Assembly: GCA_004352715.1 (NCBI GenBank)
Contig: SCFE01000009.1
Coordinates: 545,100 to 609,099 of the forward strand
Reading direction: 5' to 3'
Source of the DNA: Hofstenia miamia
Lineage: Eukaryota; Xenacoelomorpha; Acoela
DNA: 64,000 nt
This document shows, piece by piece, positions 36,762 to 48,129 of this stretch; positions within the stretch are counted from its first letter, which is position 1; each line of letters opens with the position of its first letter. The notes below the pieces were generated by a model. It saw only the letters and a list, made by a program, of their open reading frames with translations. It was not told the origin of the DNA and ran no database searches. A program made the position numbers and the translations under genes.

Positions 36762-37118
36762 TTAAAAAGCACGAAATATACAGTAAGCACCACATATCAG
36801 AGATGTTCCTTGTAATCTTGTTTTTCTATCACCCTCATAAATGCGAAATCCTGGATAGGCGGTGTAACAATAGCATTCAATGCTGGGATAATGTTTTAAG
36901 GGACATGCAAGAGAATTTTTGAAAATTAAGTCGCCATTGTCATCTCGTATAATCAACAACTAATGTGTACCAGGGTGATTGTGGGGACTTGCATTTGCAA
37001 TTAAGAATGAGCCTTGAACCAAACTTGGTTGAAGATCATCTGAGGCATGTACACCATAAAATCGAAAGCAGAGTGAGGGAATTTGTAAGGAAATGCGTCT
37101 AATGTCGTCAGCGTCCAT
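36762..37118 (-). pseudogene. Adenain-like cysteine protease with one nonsense codon
   Basis: On - from the ATG at 37118 (MDADDIRRISLQIPSL). The sequence FLIANASPHNHPGTH is followed by TAG (36962-36960) and the same frame continues LLIIRDDNGDLIFKNS. In Polinton and adenovirus proteases the catalytic His is followed by Trp, so the TAG sits exactly at that Trp position. Further on, LQGTSLICGAYCIF supplies the Gln and the catalytic Cys in CG.YC. Apart from that one stop the frame is open for 118 codons. Family role: maturation cleavage of virion proteins. The ATG shares one base with the stop of the upstream ORF (TAATG). Confidence 0.65.
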
Positions 37119-37519
37119 TAAATATTTAAATAATTGTAAAGTCTCCAATGTCTAAATTTAACATAGAGCCAAAACAATAAAGACGGTAGATGGCCTAAAA
37201 TTGGTAAATTACACCAAAATCTGTAAAATATCGGATATCCATTGCCAATTGCAAATTCTCTTTTAGCAAAACTATAGCTATCATGGTAAATTGCGTGTAT
37301 TCTAAACACTTTTGACCATTTCAAAAGTGAATTTAGCCTCGAATTATCAATTCCAATCAATCCCCCATGGGGGTTCATTTGCAAAACCTTTTCAACACTG
37401 ACATTGTGTATACCGTATTTCTGTAATAGATAGTTTGTAACATGCGCAAACTTTAAATGCAGGTCTTTGGTAGAGTGAATGCGACCTTCCACTGTACGAA
37501 TTTTGTCAAGTTTCAACAT
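37118..37519 (-). CDS. Unrecognised intact ORF upstream of the protease
   Basis: ATG at 37519 gives 133 codons to TAA at 37118-37120, uninterrupted. Features are NPHGGLIGIDNSRLN, VFRIHAIYHDSYSFAKREF, IGNGYPIFYRF, then a hydrophobic LPSLLFWLYVKF near the end. The stop overlaps the protease start (TAATG), so both were probably read from one compact transcript. I do not recognise the family. A phospholipase A2-like His-Asp was considered and rejected. It is the only gene of this element that is still fully open. Confidence 0.5.
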   Translation of the reverse strand: MLKLDKIRTVEGRIHSTKDLHLKFAHVTNYLLQKYGIHNVSVEKVLQMNPHGGLIGIDNSRLNSLLKWSKVFRIHAIYHDSYSFAKREFAIGNGYPIFYRFWCNLPILGHLPSLLFWLYVKFRHWRLYNYLNI

Positions 37520-37911
37520 CTTTCTACAATACAATGATTTACAAAACACATTCTTATCCTTTTATAACTTTTCGATGTCTATCAATATAGATTTTGGAAT
37601 TGGTTTCCCCCAAAATAATAACTTCCATCGATTTGGTTAGTGTGTTTTTAAAATCCAGTGTTAAATGTATATTCGCAATGCTCAATTCATATTAGTAATT
37701 ATTCACATTGGAAAAAATGAATTGCGAGAGGGCCATAGAAACTTACCACCTGGCTTTCCATGGTTAGCACTCTACATCTATACTGACCATCTTTTTCATC
37801 ACCTTCTTTTATCAGTTTATCGAAGTGTTTCTCATAATAATACCCATTTGACGTTAGTATTGAAGTCTTGTTGGCTGCACTCTTTGATAGTTCATTAGTA
37901 ATTATAACTGT

Positions 37912-38226
37912 ATGTGGCCATACTGCATCACAGCATTGAAAATGATTCCACCCTTGAAAAATGTATTAAGCAATATTGGTAATAAGATTTTGGATGAATC
38001 AATTTCGGGTTTAAACAACATAGTCTCTGGCGAAAATGTGAAAAAGGTTTTAAAACAAAGAATTGCCAATGTAGCGAAAAACACAGTCAGGAATCAATTT
38101 AATAAACAACTTTGAAATCGTGAACAAACTGGTAATGGCTTCTCTGAGCCAGGGAGGATAACAAAAACAATTAAAACAAAACGTGGAATTAAACAATTTA
38201 CAGTTTCCAGTGCAAAAAGAGTGTGA
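37912..38226 (+). pseudogene. Small basic virion-type protein with one in-frame stop
   Basis: On + from 37912 (likely start at the second Met near 37942, MIPPLKNVLSNIGNKIL). It contains VSGENVKKVLKQRIANVA, then a TGA at 38113-38115. The same frame goes on through TGNGFSEPGRITKTIKTKRG to TGA at 38224-38226. This resembles the small Lys/Arg-rich proteins beside capsid genes in Polintons and adintoviruses (adenovirus core protein X/VI-like): a short helical core with a GENVK-type motif and a basic tail. It is on the opposite strand to the other virion genes. Assignment is by recalled pattern only. Confidence 0.5.
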
Positions 38227-38330
38227 GTATGAAGACATATTAAGAAATTAATAAATGCAACATCTTGCGACTTCACTGTTTTATAGTCTATCTTAATACA
38301 TGCAAAAAGATAGTTTTGCAATAAATATTG

Positions 38331-39908
38331 GAAAAAATTTACTTCCTATCATTGGCTTTCCTATGCAGTGTAATTTTAGGCTTATCACTAATATCTATGT
38401 AGTAATATCTATTTTCGTTTTTTGGTGCTTTAAAAAATTATTTTGACTAAAAGTTTGTTTCAAGTATCAACTACTATGGGAAATACAAGTGTGTGTTGTC
38501 AGATCCCACCCCAATCCATATGGGTCTAAAGTACTAAGCATTTAGTAAGAGGGGGAGTTTGTTATGGATCCAGCAAATAAAGGGCGTCCATGCCTAAAAA
38601 AGTATTCTAAAACAAAGTAATTACTCAATGGTTTGCCAATAGTATATCCATTTAGAACTTATTAATTTTAATACAAAATTGTTGTAAAGTAAGTGTTGTG
38701 AATTTTGAAGGTGAGCTGAAGGTAAACAGTAGTGATTTTGTCTGTTAATGGAGGTCACAGACAGATGAGATTTTGAACAATGTATTACAATAGTATCAAG
38801 ATAATGTCTCTATAATTTACATAAATATTATAAAATATTACAGACATTTGCCTGTATTTATTCTAAATATTTCTACCAATTTCATTTATGACACATATAT
38901 TTCTAACAAAACATTCGCATTGCATGACTTAGTTTGAGAAAAAACACGTTTGTTTCATTAAAATCAATTACCAAAAAGTTCGCAATTTGAAGGCAAGATA
39001 TTGATGAATTATAAAACTAAAAATGATTGCCACATGGAGCTAATGATTATCTAGTGAATGATAAGATATCTTTATGCCAAATAGTAAAAATGGATTTCGC
39101 AGTGTCTTCTGAATTTAGACTACCTCAATATTAAAATTGCTTTGCAAGCAGATGTTATGAAAAGGGTGGCAAATTTCCTGTTAACAGTAATATCTGTTGT
39201 TAACATTAACAGCAGGCAGTTTTCTGTTAACAGAACATTTAAAAAAGTAAGTTTTTCAGAATTTTCTATTTCACAGTACACTAAAAAATTTTAAATTTGG
39301 GCTGCTGAATTTTAAAATACGAAGTTTATACACTACAGTGATATTATTCTATAACTGATAGCTTTTAAAAGCGATGTCCAGGCCTGGGAAACACGATCTC
39401 TTACCACAAAAAACTTATCCCAGTAAGAGGTTTTAAGTTATTTTTGTGCGAAAAGTGAGTGCATCTTTCAGACGAATCGCAGGCGTGTTTTGGTTCTTAA
39501 AAACAAGCGTTTCATAATGCCAATGCAATTCGTGCACATTTTGTTTACAGGTATACAATGTTGAATTTCATTTGTTCTTAATTCACCTAGTTCAGCAAGA
39601 TTCCAATTAGGAAATAAAAAAATAGACTATCAAAATTCGCAAAAGTAACTTGTATACACACAACTATTAAAAAGTTAATAGCCAAAAATTATGGTTTTCT
39701 AAAATAGAAATACAATATAAAAAAATTAAAACTGAAAAAAATAGTTATTTTTTAAAGAAAATTTTTCTAACTTTCACTGTTCCTGCTGTTATATAATGAG
39801 CCTCGTACACAATAATGCATAAACTTAAAATTACCCACTGAGCACTTGTAATATTTCTAGAAACAGCAAATATAGCATAAAAGTGCACACATTATCATGT
39901 TTCAGTTA
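38331..39908. other. AT-rich stretch without a recognised gene
   Basis: No supported ORF. Near 39160-39240 several TGTTAAC/GTTAACA copies cluster, probably remnants of another transposon. Confidence 0.4.
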
Positions 39909-40158
39909 AGTAGTATAGGCCAAGTGAAGCCCATCACACAAAAACGATTCTGATTGGTTGAGAGCGGATGACGTCACATGTCACGTGACAGACTGTGAAT
40001 ATTGGCGAGGGTGGTTTGAGTGCTGACTCACAGATATTGAGGGGTGTTTGCAAATGATAATTAGTGATTCACTGATTGATTGACAGACCACTAATTGGTT
40101 TTGTGGTGATTCATGTGGGGCCAATTTAATTGTTTTGATATAATGAGGGCTTAATATA
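39909..40158 (+). repeat. Polinton-like terminal repeat in left-end orientation
   Basis: Starts AGTAGTATAGGCC. About 96% identical to 3218-3419 over 200 bp and inverted relative to 42715-42978. It holds an inverted CCAAT box (GATTGG near 39951), TGACGTCA (39969-39976) and TCACGTGA (39981-39988). The 6-mer outside is CAGTTA. It lies in the middle of copy P just before a gap, so it may be a second element end or a misplaced contig. Confidence 0.7.
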
Positions 40159-40206
40159 CATGTAACTATTAATGTAACTATTAATGCAACAAATTTCTTT
40201 TGGACA

Positions 40207-40458
40207 NNNNNNNNNNNNNNNNNNNNNNNNNNNNNNNNNNNNNNNNNNNNNNNNNNNNNNNNNNNNNNNNNNNNNNNNNNNNNNNNNNNNNNNNNNNNNN
40301 NNNNNNNNNNNNNNNNNNNNNNNNNNNNNNNNNNNNNNNNNNNNNNNNNNNNNNNNNNNNNNNNNNNNNNNNNNNNNNNNNNNNNNNNNNNNNNNNNNNN
40401 NNNNNNNNNNNNNNNNNNNNNNNNNNNNNNNNNNNNNNNNNNNNNNNNNNNNNNNNNN
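40207..40458. other. Assembly gap (252 N) inside the ATPase gene
   Basis: Run of N that hides the C-terminal half of the packaging ATPase. Confidence 0.99.
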
Positions 40459-40764
40459 GTGCCTACCAGTGATAACGAGATTAGCAAATGCCTCTGATTG
40501 TAGCAGCTTTTCACCCATGTCATCAAATATTATTAACAAGTTTTGAACACTGTTTTCACCTAGTAAACTTTCTGAAAATTCCTTGAAAAATTCCACACAC
40601 TTCATTTTCACTTTAAATTTGCCATAAATATTACTTTGGAAGTGATGATAAAAAACAATTGCTTTGGAATATCTATCAAAATAATCTTTATCAATTAATT
40701 TCCCAAGTAGGCTTGTTTTTCCTGAATTTGATGGACCACTGAAAATTAAAAACGTTTGAGTGTT
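40459..40764 (-). CDS. Polinton-type packaging ATPase (FtsK/HerA-like), partial
   Basis: On - the frame is open from 40764 to the gap. It begins LIFSGPSNSGKTSLLGKL, a Walker A motif (GPSNSGKTS, near 40737-40711), continues AIVFYHHFQSN, and reaches LLIIFDDMGEKLL, a Walker B motif (near 40540-40516), before VITGRH at the gap. The motif spacing of about 65 residues and the FDDM box fit A32/FtsK-type genome-packaging ATPases of Polintons. The gene is cut by the gap, and an in-frame TGA lies just upstream at 40765-40767. Whether it is intact cannot be judged. Confidence 0.65.
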
Positions 40765-41269
40765 TCACAAATGAACAACATTGAACATGGGCATGGTTTC
40801 TTTATAATGAGAATACTAAAAAGTTTACATTAACTTATATATTTTTTAAAAAAAGCAAAACACTTGGTTTCAAATAATTCACATTTTTTTTCCAAATATT
40901 ATATATTGCATGTACTAAATCAAATTTAATGTGTGCTCTACTTTGGTGTTTTTTTCTCAATTGTTTTATTGGTAAAGAAGGAATTATTACTCACTCATCA
41001 ATTTTTATTATTCAATGATTGTGTGTGTGATCATTGTATTTTTTTTAAAATTATTGTATAACTGACCTTAACTATTTTTAGCAGATGGGATTTAAGAAAT
41101 GGAGATTCAACTTCTTGTACATTATAAGGTTTTTGACGTGTGGAATTAGCCTTGTGTGTTACTTTGCATTAAGCGTAAAAGACCAGTGCAAATTATCAAT
41201 AGAGTACCACTTAACACATGAGAGATTGAATGCTGTGCTAATAGCCTTTGGGAGAATTGGCTGGATGCT

Positions 41270-42714
41270 TTGTTTTCAAAAAGTTTATATCACTCCACTA
41301 TTCTCTTTGTTCCAATTTCAGGTCATTTGGTTGAATAAAATAAATCAATGATTTGAAATCAGTTTTAACATTGTAGCAAAGCTGGTTAACCTTTTCCAAA
41401 AAAAGAACTTGGTATGTAATTTAATTGTTTATTTGGTTAAAACTCTGATAAAATATTTTCACTTCTCAGCATACCCGTTTTTTGGAATAAACAAATTTTA
41501 CACATTAATATATATTTGATGATGTATTATCTCTTTACATCATACATGTAAATTATATATATGCTTTTGATTAAAACTAAATTATATACATTTTGGTTTA
41601 CAAATCTATTCACATTTAGGTTTTCCCCACACACACACTTTTTTGATTAAAACTAAAATACGAATGTATTTAAAACTTAAATTGTTTTTTAATTGCTTTT
41701 GTTTAACCTGCAACAGGTTGAAAGGAAAACTTAAATTATTTTTTAATCACTTTTGTTTTGTTGTTACAGCTGACTTACTATAATTATTTTGACAATAATT
41801 TTTTTTAACTAGTGTTGAGAATTACACACTCTTGTTTTATTGCTACAATTGACTTACTAGAATTATTTTGACTATAATTTTTTAACTAGTGTTGTGAATT
41901 ACGAACTTAAATTGAATATAGATGTTTTGCATTCTTGGAGGTAAAAAGCAAATTATTAACTCCATTTTAAATAAACACTGTTTTTTAGCCAACACTGTGG
42001 TGATTAACTATCAAAAGGAAATACTATTGCATTGACGAATTCCCATGATCTCATAACACATTAAGAAGAAAGAATGTTGGATGCATTTACCCCAATAAAA
42101 GTGTGTTTTGGAAAATCCATGTACAGTGTATGCAGCCCATATAACATTATAAAAAGCAAGTAAGAGTGAAAAAAACATGGAAAATGTATGTAAAAGATGA
42201 ATCATCACCAAAAGCAAGTAAGAGTGAAAAAAAACATGGAAAACTTGATAAAAGATGAATCAGTCACCAAATGTATACAAAAAGTGGAAAAAACATGGAA
42301 AGTTGATAAAATATGGATCAGTCACCAAATTGCATACAACCCCCAAAAAAATCAAATAACCCAAAAAGAAGAGTAAAGAAAAGATTGCCATGTAAAAACT
42401 AATATATAATAATTTTGTATATAGATTTTATTAATATCATTGCATGTAAACGTTTTAGGAGACGAATTTCTGTTTTATACATACATGTAGGTCGATTTTA
42501 CTATGTATTACGTCTTTAAGTATAGCAAATGTGAAATGCGGTTTTTTAAGGTTCCCAAAAACGAAATAAGCAATCATCCGAACTCATGGAAAAAACAATA
42601 ATGAGGTATATTAACAAAAACGAAATGCGGTTTTGAAAGTTTTCCCCCAAATTACACTGTACATGCAATCATCGAACTCATGGAAAAACAATAATGAGGT
42701 ATATTAACAAAAAA
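41270..42714 (-). repeat. Right subterminal arm of copy P with tandem arrays
   Basis: Inverted match of 32680-34250. It has a tandem array of about 70-75 bp units at 42140-42340 (units share AACATGGAAAA and GATGAATCAGTCACCAAAT). At 42575-42720 is a roughly 100-bp tandem duplication (AACTCATGGAAAAAACAATA). Open frames here are incidental. Confidence 0.7.
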
Positions 42715-42978
42715 ACATTAGCCCTCATTATATCAAAACAATTAAATTGGCCCCACATGAATCACCACAAAACCAATTAAAAAACCCAATTAGCAATAGT
42801 TTTCAAAACAATTAAATTGGCTGTGAGTCAGCACTTAAACCCTGGCTCCAATATTCATCATCTGTCATGTGAAATGTGACGTCATAAGCTCTCGGCCAAT
42901 CAGATTTGTGGGATCTCCTCTCCCCCTGTGTGGACCAATCAGATTTTGTGACCTCAAGTCTGCCTTATATATACTACT
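42715..42978 (-). repeat. Right terminal inverted repeat of copy P, promoter-like
   Basis: Inverted counterpart of 39909-40158, ending ATATACTACT at 42978. It contains TGACGTCA (42877-42884), two CCAATCAGA boxes (near 42896 and 42936) and CCTTATATATAC near 42963. The CCAAT-to-TATA order points outward from the element. The 6-mer outside is CCAATT. Confidence 0.7.
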
Positions 42979-44656
42979 CCAATTCCCACATGAATGGTGT
43001 GATTCATTTGAGAAATTTAATAAAAATGCATGTTCAGAATTGCAAAATTGACGTAATAGATTAACTGGTAAAATATCTTTAACACAGGAGAATCTGGAAC
43101 ATGAACAGAAATCACTTGGCTAAATTGAATTTTTAGCACATTTAAGGGCTTTAAAAATTGATATGACTAAAACATTCAATTAATACAGGGTTTCCAGGAT
43201 TTTATGGTAAAAATAAAATGCTTGTAATTTTAAAAAAATCACTTTATATGATCATTTTCAAATTCCTCCTAATTCATGAATGAGGGGGATTTACAGCTTA
43301 TTATGAGCAATATTTTTTTTATTTAAAATATCACAAATCTTTGACTGAAATAATATCATTTATCATGAATAATGCAAATTTAAGGGAATAAATACAAATA
43401 CAATTATCAAGAAATCTTCGTGTCAAAAAAAATCACAATCCTCATTGAGACAAATAAGGGCTATGCCTAAATCACCTCAGAGAGTACCTCCACATGGTGA
43501 CTCCTGGGTAATGCTAACACTCAGTGGGTGCATTGGTGTGCAGAATCCCAAATCTACATCAGACATTAAAACCAGAGTACAGAGGGTGCCACCATGTATA
43601 CTTTGTATATATGGAGGTGGTAATGTTCAAGAAACCTGTCTGTTCTAGTATTGTGGAGACAGATGGCAACACAGTGGAAACACTTTAGGGAAGACTGCTA
43701 TTGGCACCAGTTAGGGTACGTCTCTTAGGGCAGTATACAGACAGGAGACTCTCTGTCTCTGGCCTATAAGATAGGCCAAGTCCACCATTTGCTGTGACTT
43801 CCTCTGAGGCAATTTTGCTGTGTTACAGGTAGTTATAATCCAAAATGTGTTTTAACTGGAGACTTTTGTTCACTAGATTCTTTGCATTCAGTGACACCCA
43901 CGTACTCCAATATATTTTCAGATCATTATAGCAGCCAGTAGGCGCTCTCTTAGATACCTCCACTATTAGCCTTGGTTGGCCAAAGCAGGAGAGGCGCAAT
44001 CCTATCAACTAACGTTCATCCTTCAGCTTCACTCTGCTGATCAGACTCAATACAGATGGGCACGCAGAGGATCGCCAGAGGTTTCTTACAATCAAACTGG
44101 CCTGATACAATTATATGAGTTAAGGTCTGTACCTGGATCATGGAAATACCCACTCATCAGTGTGCTGACTGTTTGAGTAAATCCACCATCCTCTTCAAGA
44201 TAAGAATTGGCGAAAATCCTTTTAGTTCTTTCACTGATAGAGATATTAAGGATATACTAGCAGCTGAATATGATTCTGCATATTTAGTAAGTTTCAGTTG
44301 TGTGAAATCTCAAGAACATTATCATCATGAGCACCTACAAGAGAAGCAGTCAAATGCTGTAGTCAAATAATTACAGGAAGCCAAAAACGAGCATGGCAAA
44401 AAGATGTCCCCACGATGAGCATGAGACCCAGTGAGGTTAGACTTTTCAGGTATCTGAGACAAAATTAGCATCTCTGAGTTGATCATGAAATGCAATATTT
44501 TTCACCATCAATTCAATGCATCCAAAGGTTCAAGGCACTTTGGACATTTTTTGTCATCATCAATTAAGGGGATGCCAAGCCAATAACAAAGCAAAATTTT
44601 GAATTTAGTTGGAGGAAAGGAAAGACATGTAATTTAGTTGGAGCAAAGAAATAATA
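42979..44656. other. Intervening sequence with unrecognised ORFs
   Basis: At 43445-44370 there are short + strand open frames (for example IRIGENPFSSFTDRDIKDIL at about 44200-44260) in less AT-rich sequence that look like remains of a coding repeat. No family recognised. Confidence 0.35.
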
Positions 44657-45540
44657 AGTAGTATAAATTGGGCAGAATTTCGTGATGTCTGTGATGTAAT
44701 TGTATACTTTGGCCATTTGTATATCTCTGACGTCACTGAAACATATTCCCTTTTGTTATAATATTTGTTGGCAAACACATTTGTTTGTAGTCTTGTATAA
44801 AATGTAACCAATTTGTTTTATTCATATTACATAAATAATTGGCTGTGTATATTGATGGGGGTGTATCTCTGATGTCATTGGAATGTTTTGTTGGCATTGT
44901 TTGCAGTCTATTGTTTAAATGTAGCCAGTTTATCAATACACATAGAGATAAAGCAATTTTCAAAATTCAATGAAATTAGAAATGTTCAAAATGTAACAAT
45001 TTTTCTATTCATATTACATAATTTTTAAATACCATTGACATTCTATATACAAAGAATTTACGTTTTTGGAATTATATTTTATTGCTAAATTTCTTTGGTA
45101 AAATTCATANGTATATTGGCGGGGGTGTATATCTGACGTCATTGGAACATATTCTCTTGTGTTATAATATGTGTTGGCAAACACATATTGTTTCTTGTAT
45201 AAAATGTAGCCAATTTGTTTTATTCATATTACATAAATAATTGACCGTGTATATTGACGGGGGTGTATCTCTGATGTCATTGGAATGTTTTGTTGGCATT
45301 GTTTGCAGTCTATTGTTTAAATGTAACCAGTTTATCAATACACATAGAGATAAAGCAATTTTCAAAATTCAATGAAATTAGAAATGTTCAAAATGTAACA
45401 ATTTTTCTATTCATATTACATAATTTTTAAATACCATTGACATTCTATATACAAAGAATTTACGTTTTTGGGAATTACATTTTATGATTAATTTTCTTTG
45501 GTAACAATAGTAACTAACAATTATTTTCAAATATTGAGAA
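44657..45540 (+). repeat. Polinton-like left end (copy A), assembled twice
   Basis: Starts AGTAGTATAAATTGG. From about 44700 to 45109 and again from 45111 to 45500 nearly the same sequence occurs, joined by a single N at 45110, so one copy is probably an assembly duplicate. Each contains two modules with a CRE-like palindrome: TGACGTCA at 44728 and 45134, TGATGTCA at 44870 and 45272. All but the first continue into TTGG. The inverted match is 51600-51925. Confidence 0.65.
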
Positions 45541-46811
45541 AAAGATGTTTCACACATATAGATAAATTGCAAAAGCAAGTTTACTTTGTAATCTGTCATC
45601 AAAAAATCGTTCGCATACATGTATAAAAATTGATTGACGTGTGCTAGTTGATGAGTCATTGCCCACATATAATTTATGAATAATGAGGCGGGATGGTTAA
45701 AGATGTGAATATTCATGCATTACATAGCCAAACATAAATAATGATAAGGTGTACTTTTGTAGTTTTAGACCATTGAAAGGACTAGTATATTGAAATAATC
45801 ATATATTTTTTGTTAATGAACTTGTTATGTACACTGAATAATAGCACTAGTATTAAATTTCATAAATTCTTGTTATTACGAAGAAATTGTTCTATATTTA
45901 ACAGAACTTATATTGTATGTATGTATATACAAAAGGTATATTTATCCATATATACATATAGCTTTCTTAAACATTTAATAAAAGTCTTAACATGAGCGTC
46001 TTTACAAATTTAAAATGTTTCTCTGCAGAGTTTGTCAGTACATTCATACATAACTTTCATTTATTACAAACTTAAATGTTGGAAGAATTATCTTTACGTA
46101 CAGGACGATATAAATTAGCAGTAGAAATCATCTTGTCAAACGATGTTTATTAAGTGTATTCTATATATTGCGCAATCTTTTCAGCAAATAGTAAAATTTA
46201 TCGTTCAAATACATAATGTAATTTGTAGAATGCCTTAAAATGGGTATTTACGTGCGATATAAATAAAATACATAAAAACAAAACCATTAACGCTTTGAAA
46301 TACAAAAAACTCTGAATATACAACAAGGAAATGTTGAATTTAAGTGTATGTACGTTTTTCTTTCTCCTTTTTAAAGTTTATACTAAAACTGTCATAAAGT
46401 TTGCATTTTGTTCAATGCTTATGACGGAAAGATATCTTCATTTTAACATATTATTCAGCTGCGTCTATATTTTGTAGGTGTGAATAATACACNTTACGTA
46501 CTTCTTTATTCAGTAAAATTTAATAACGAATGTTTGAATCAGAGAGATAATAATACTTGTTAAAAGCGTAATGCCTTACTTCTGTAATAAAGCAAAATAA
46601 TTTTTTGGAAAAAACCAAAAACTAGTTTATGCAAAAACTCGCAATTTCTAATATTTAATAAACATACGTGGTAAAACCCACATATGTGTTTAAGACAAGA
46701 CAAAAATGTAATTTATTCTACACGTATAATGACCATATATATCGCACTATTAAATTTGTCTATTGTGTTAGTTTAAACAAATTCAATTAAAATGTGTATT
46801 AACAAACAAAT
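45541..46811. other. Interior of copy A, AT-rich, no gene seen
   Basis: 46200-46430 is similar to 48880-49100 of copy B (for example AACAAAACCATT, then GTGTATGTACGTTTTTCTT), so both belong to one family. No coding region is supported. Confidence 0.45.
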
Positions 46812-47811
46812 NNNNNNNNNNNNNNNNNNNNNNNNNNNNNNNNNNNNNNNNNNNNNNNNNNNNNNNNNNNNNNNNNNNNNNNNNNNNNNNNNNNNNNNNN
46901 NNNNNNNNNNNNNNNNNNNNNNNNNNNNNNNNNNNNNNNNNNNNNNNNNNNNNNNNNNNNNNNNNNNNNNNNNNNNNNNNNNNNNNNNNNNNNNNNNNNN
47001 NNNNNNNNNNNNNNNNNNNNNNNNNNNNNNNNNNNNNNNNNNNNNNNNNNNNNNNNNNNNNNNNNNNNNNNNNNNNNNNNNNNNNNNNNNNNNNNNNNNN
47101 NNNNNNNNNNNNNNNNNNNNNNNNNNNNNNNNNNNNNNNNNNNNNNNNNNNNNNNNNNNNNNNNNNNNNNNNNNNNNNNNNNNNNNNNNNNNNNNNNNNN
47201 NNNNNNNNNNNNNNNNNNNNNNNNNNNNNNNNNNNNNNNNNNNNNNNNNNNNNNNNNNNNNNNNNNNNNNNNNNNNNNNNNNNNNNNNNNNNNNNNNNNN
47301 NNNNNNNNNNNNNNNNNNNNNNNNNNNNNNNNNNNNNNNNNNNNNNNNNNNNNNNNNNNNNNNNNNNNNNNNNNNNNNNNNNNNNNNNNNNNNNNNNNNN
47401 NNNNNNNNNNNNNNNNNNNNNNNNNNNNNNNNNNNNNNNNNNNNNNNNNNNNNNNNNNNNNNNNNNNNNNNNNNNNNNNNNNNNNNNNNNNNNNNNNNNN
47501 NNNNNNNNNNNNNNNNNNNNNNNNNNNNNNNNNNNNNNNNNNNNNNNNNNNNNNNNNNNNNNNNNNNNNNNNNNNNNNNNNNNNNNNNNNNNNNNNNNNN
47601 NNNNNNNNNNNNNNNNNNNNNNNNNNNNNNNNNNNNNNNNNNNNNNNNNNNNNNNNNNNNNNNNNNNNNNNNNNNNNNNNNNNNNNNNNNNNNNNNNNNN
47701 NNNNNNNNNNNNNNNNNNNNNNNNNNNNNNNNNNNNNNNNNNNNNNNNNNNNNNNNNNNNNNNNNNNNNNNNNNNNNNNNNNNNNNNNNNNNNNNNNNNN
47801 NNNNNNNNNNN
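46812..47811. other. Assembly gap (1000 N)
   Basis: Fixed-size N placeholder inside the Polinton-like cluster. Open frames across it are not real. Confidence 0.99.
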
Positions 47812-48129
47812 AAATTCATTTTTTTAAATAATTAAATAAATTGCCTGCCTAAGTTCACCAATGTTTCCTGGTGTGACCATGTCTTACATATTCTCTTCTC
47901 TAGGGAGCGTTTTCAATATCATTTGTGTTTAAAAGGTTTTAAATTATAAAAGAGACATAGATTGCAGTTCATAGAGAGTATCAGAACACAGAAATCATTA
48001 CAAAAATTTTACTAGCTAAAAATACTTAAAAACCTGCCTAAGTTCGCCTGTTTTACAGTAATAATCTGCAAACGTGTATAATTATATTTGAAATCTATGT
48101 ATATCTATAAATTATATTAATAAATAAAT

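Larger units (their letters stand above)
32680..42978 (-). mobile_element. Large Polinton/Maverick-like element (copy P), left end truncated
   Basis: Inverted subterminal arms (32680-34250 and 41270-42978) enclose virion-type genes mostly on -: a packaging ATPase, a protease, an unrecognised ORF, two tandem capsid-type copies, and a small basic protein on +. The right end finishes ATATACTACT at 42978, consistent with AG...CT Polinton ends. The left arm lacks the terminal repeat and meets LINE sequence near 32650. Gene complement and arms support the Polinton class; polymerase B and integrase are not seen. A terminal repeat in the left-end orientation also lies inside it at 39909, which points to a second copy or misassembly. 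Confidence 0.7.

Noticed and set aside
37118-37519. Phospholipase A2-like (parvovirus VP1-type) domain
   Set aside because: There is a His-Asp followed by Tyr, but the spacing is wrong and no calcium-binding loop precedes it.
41085-41351. 88-codon + strand ORF
   Set aside because: It overlaps the subterminal arm of copy P, whose inverted partner shows no conserved frame.
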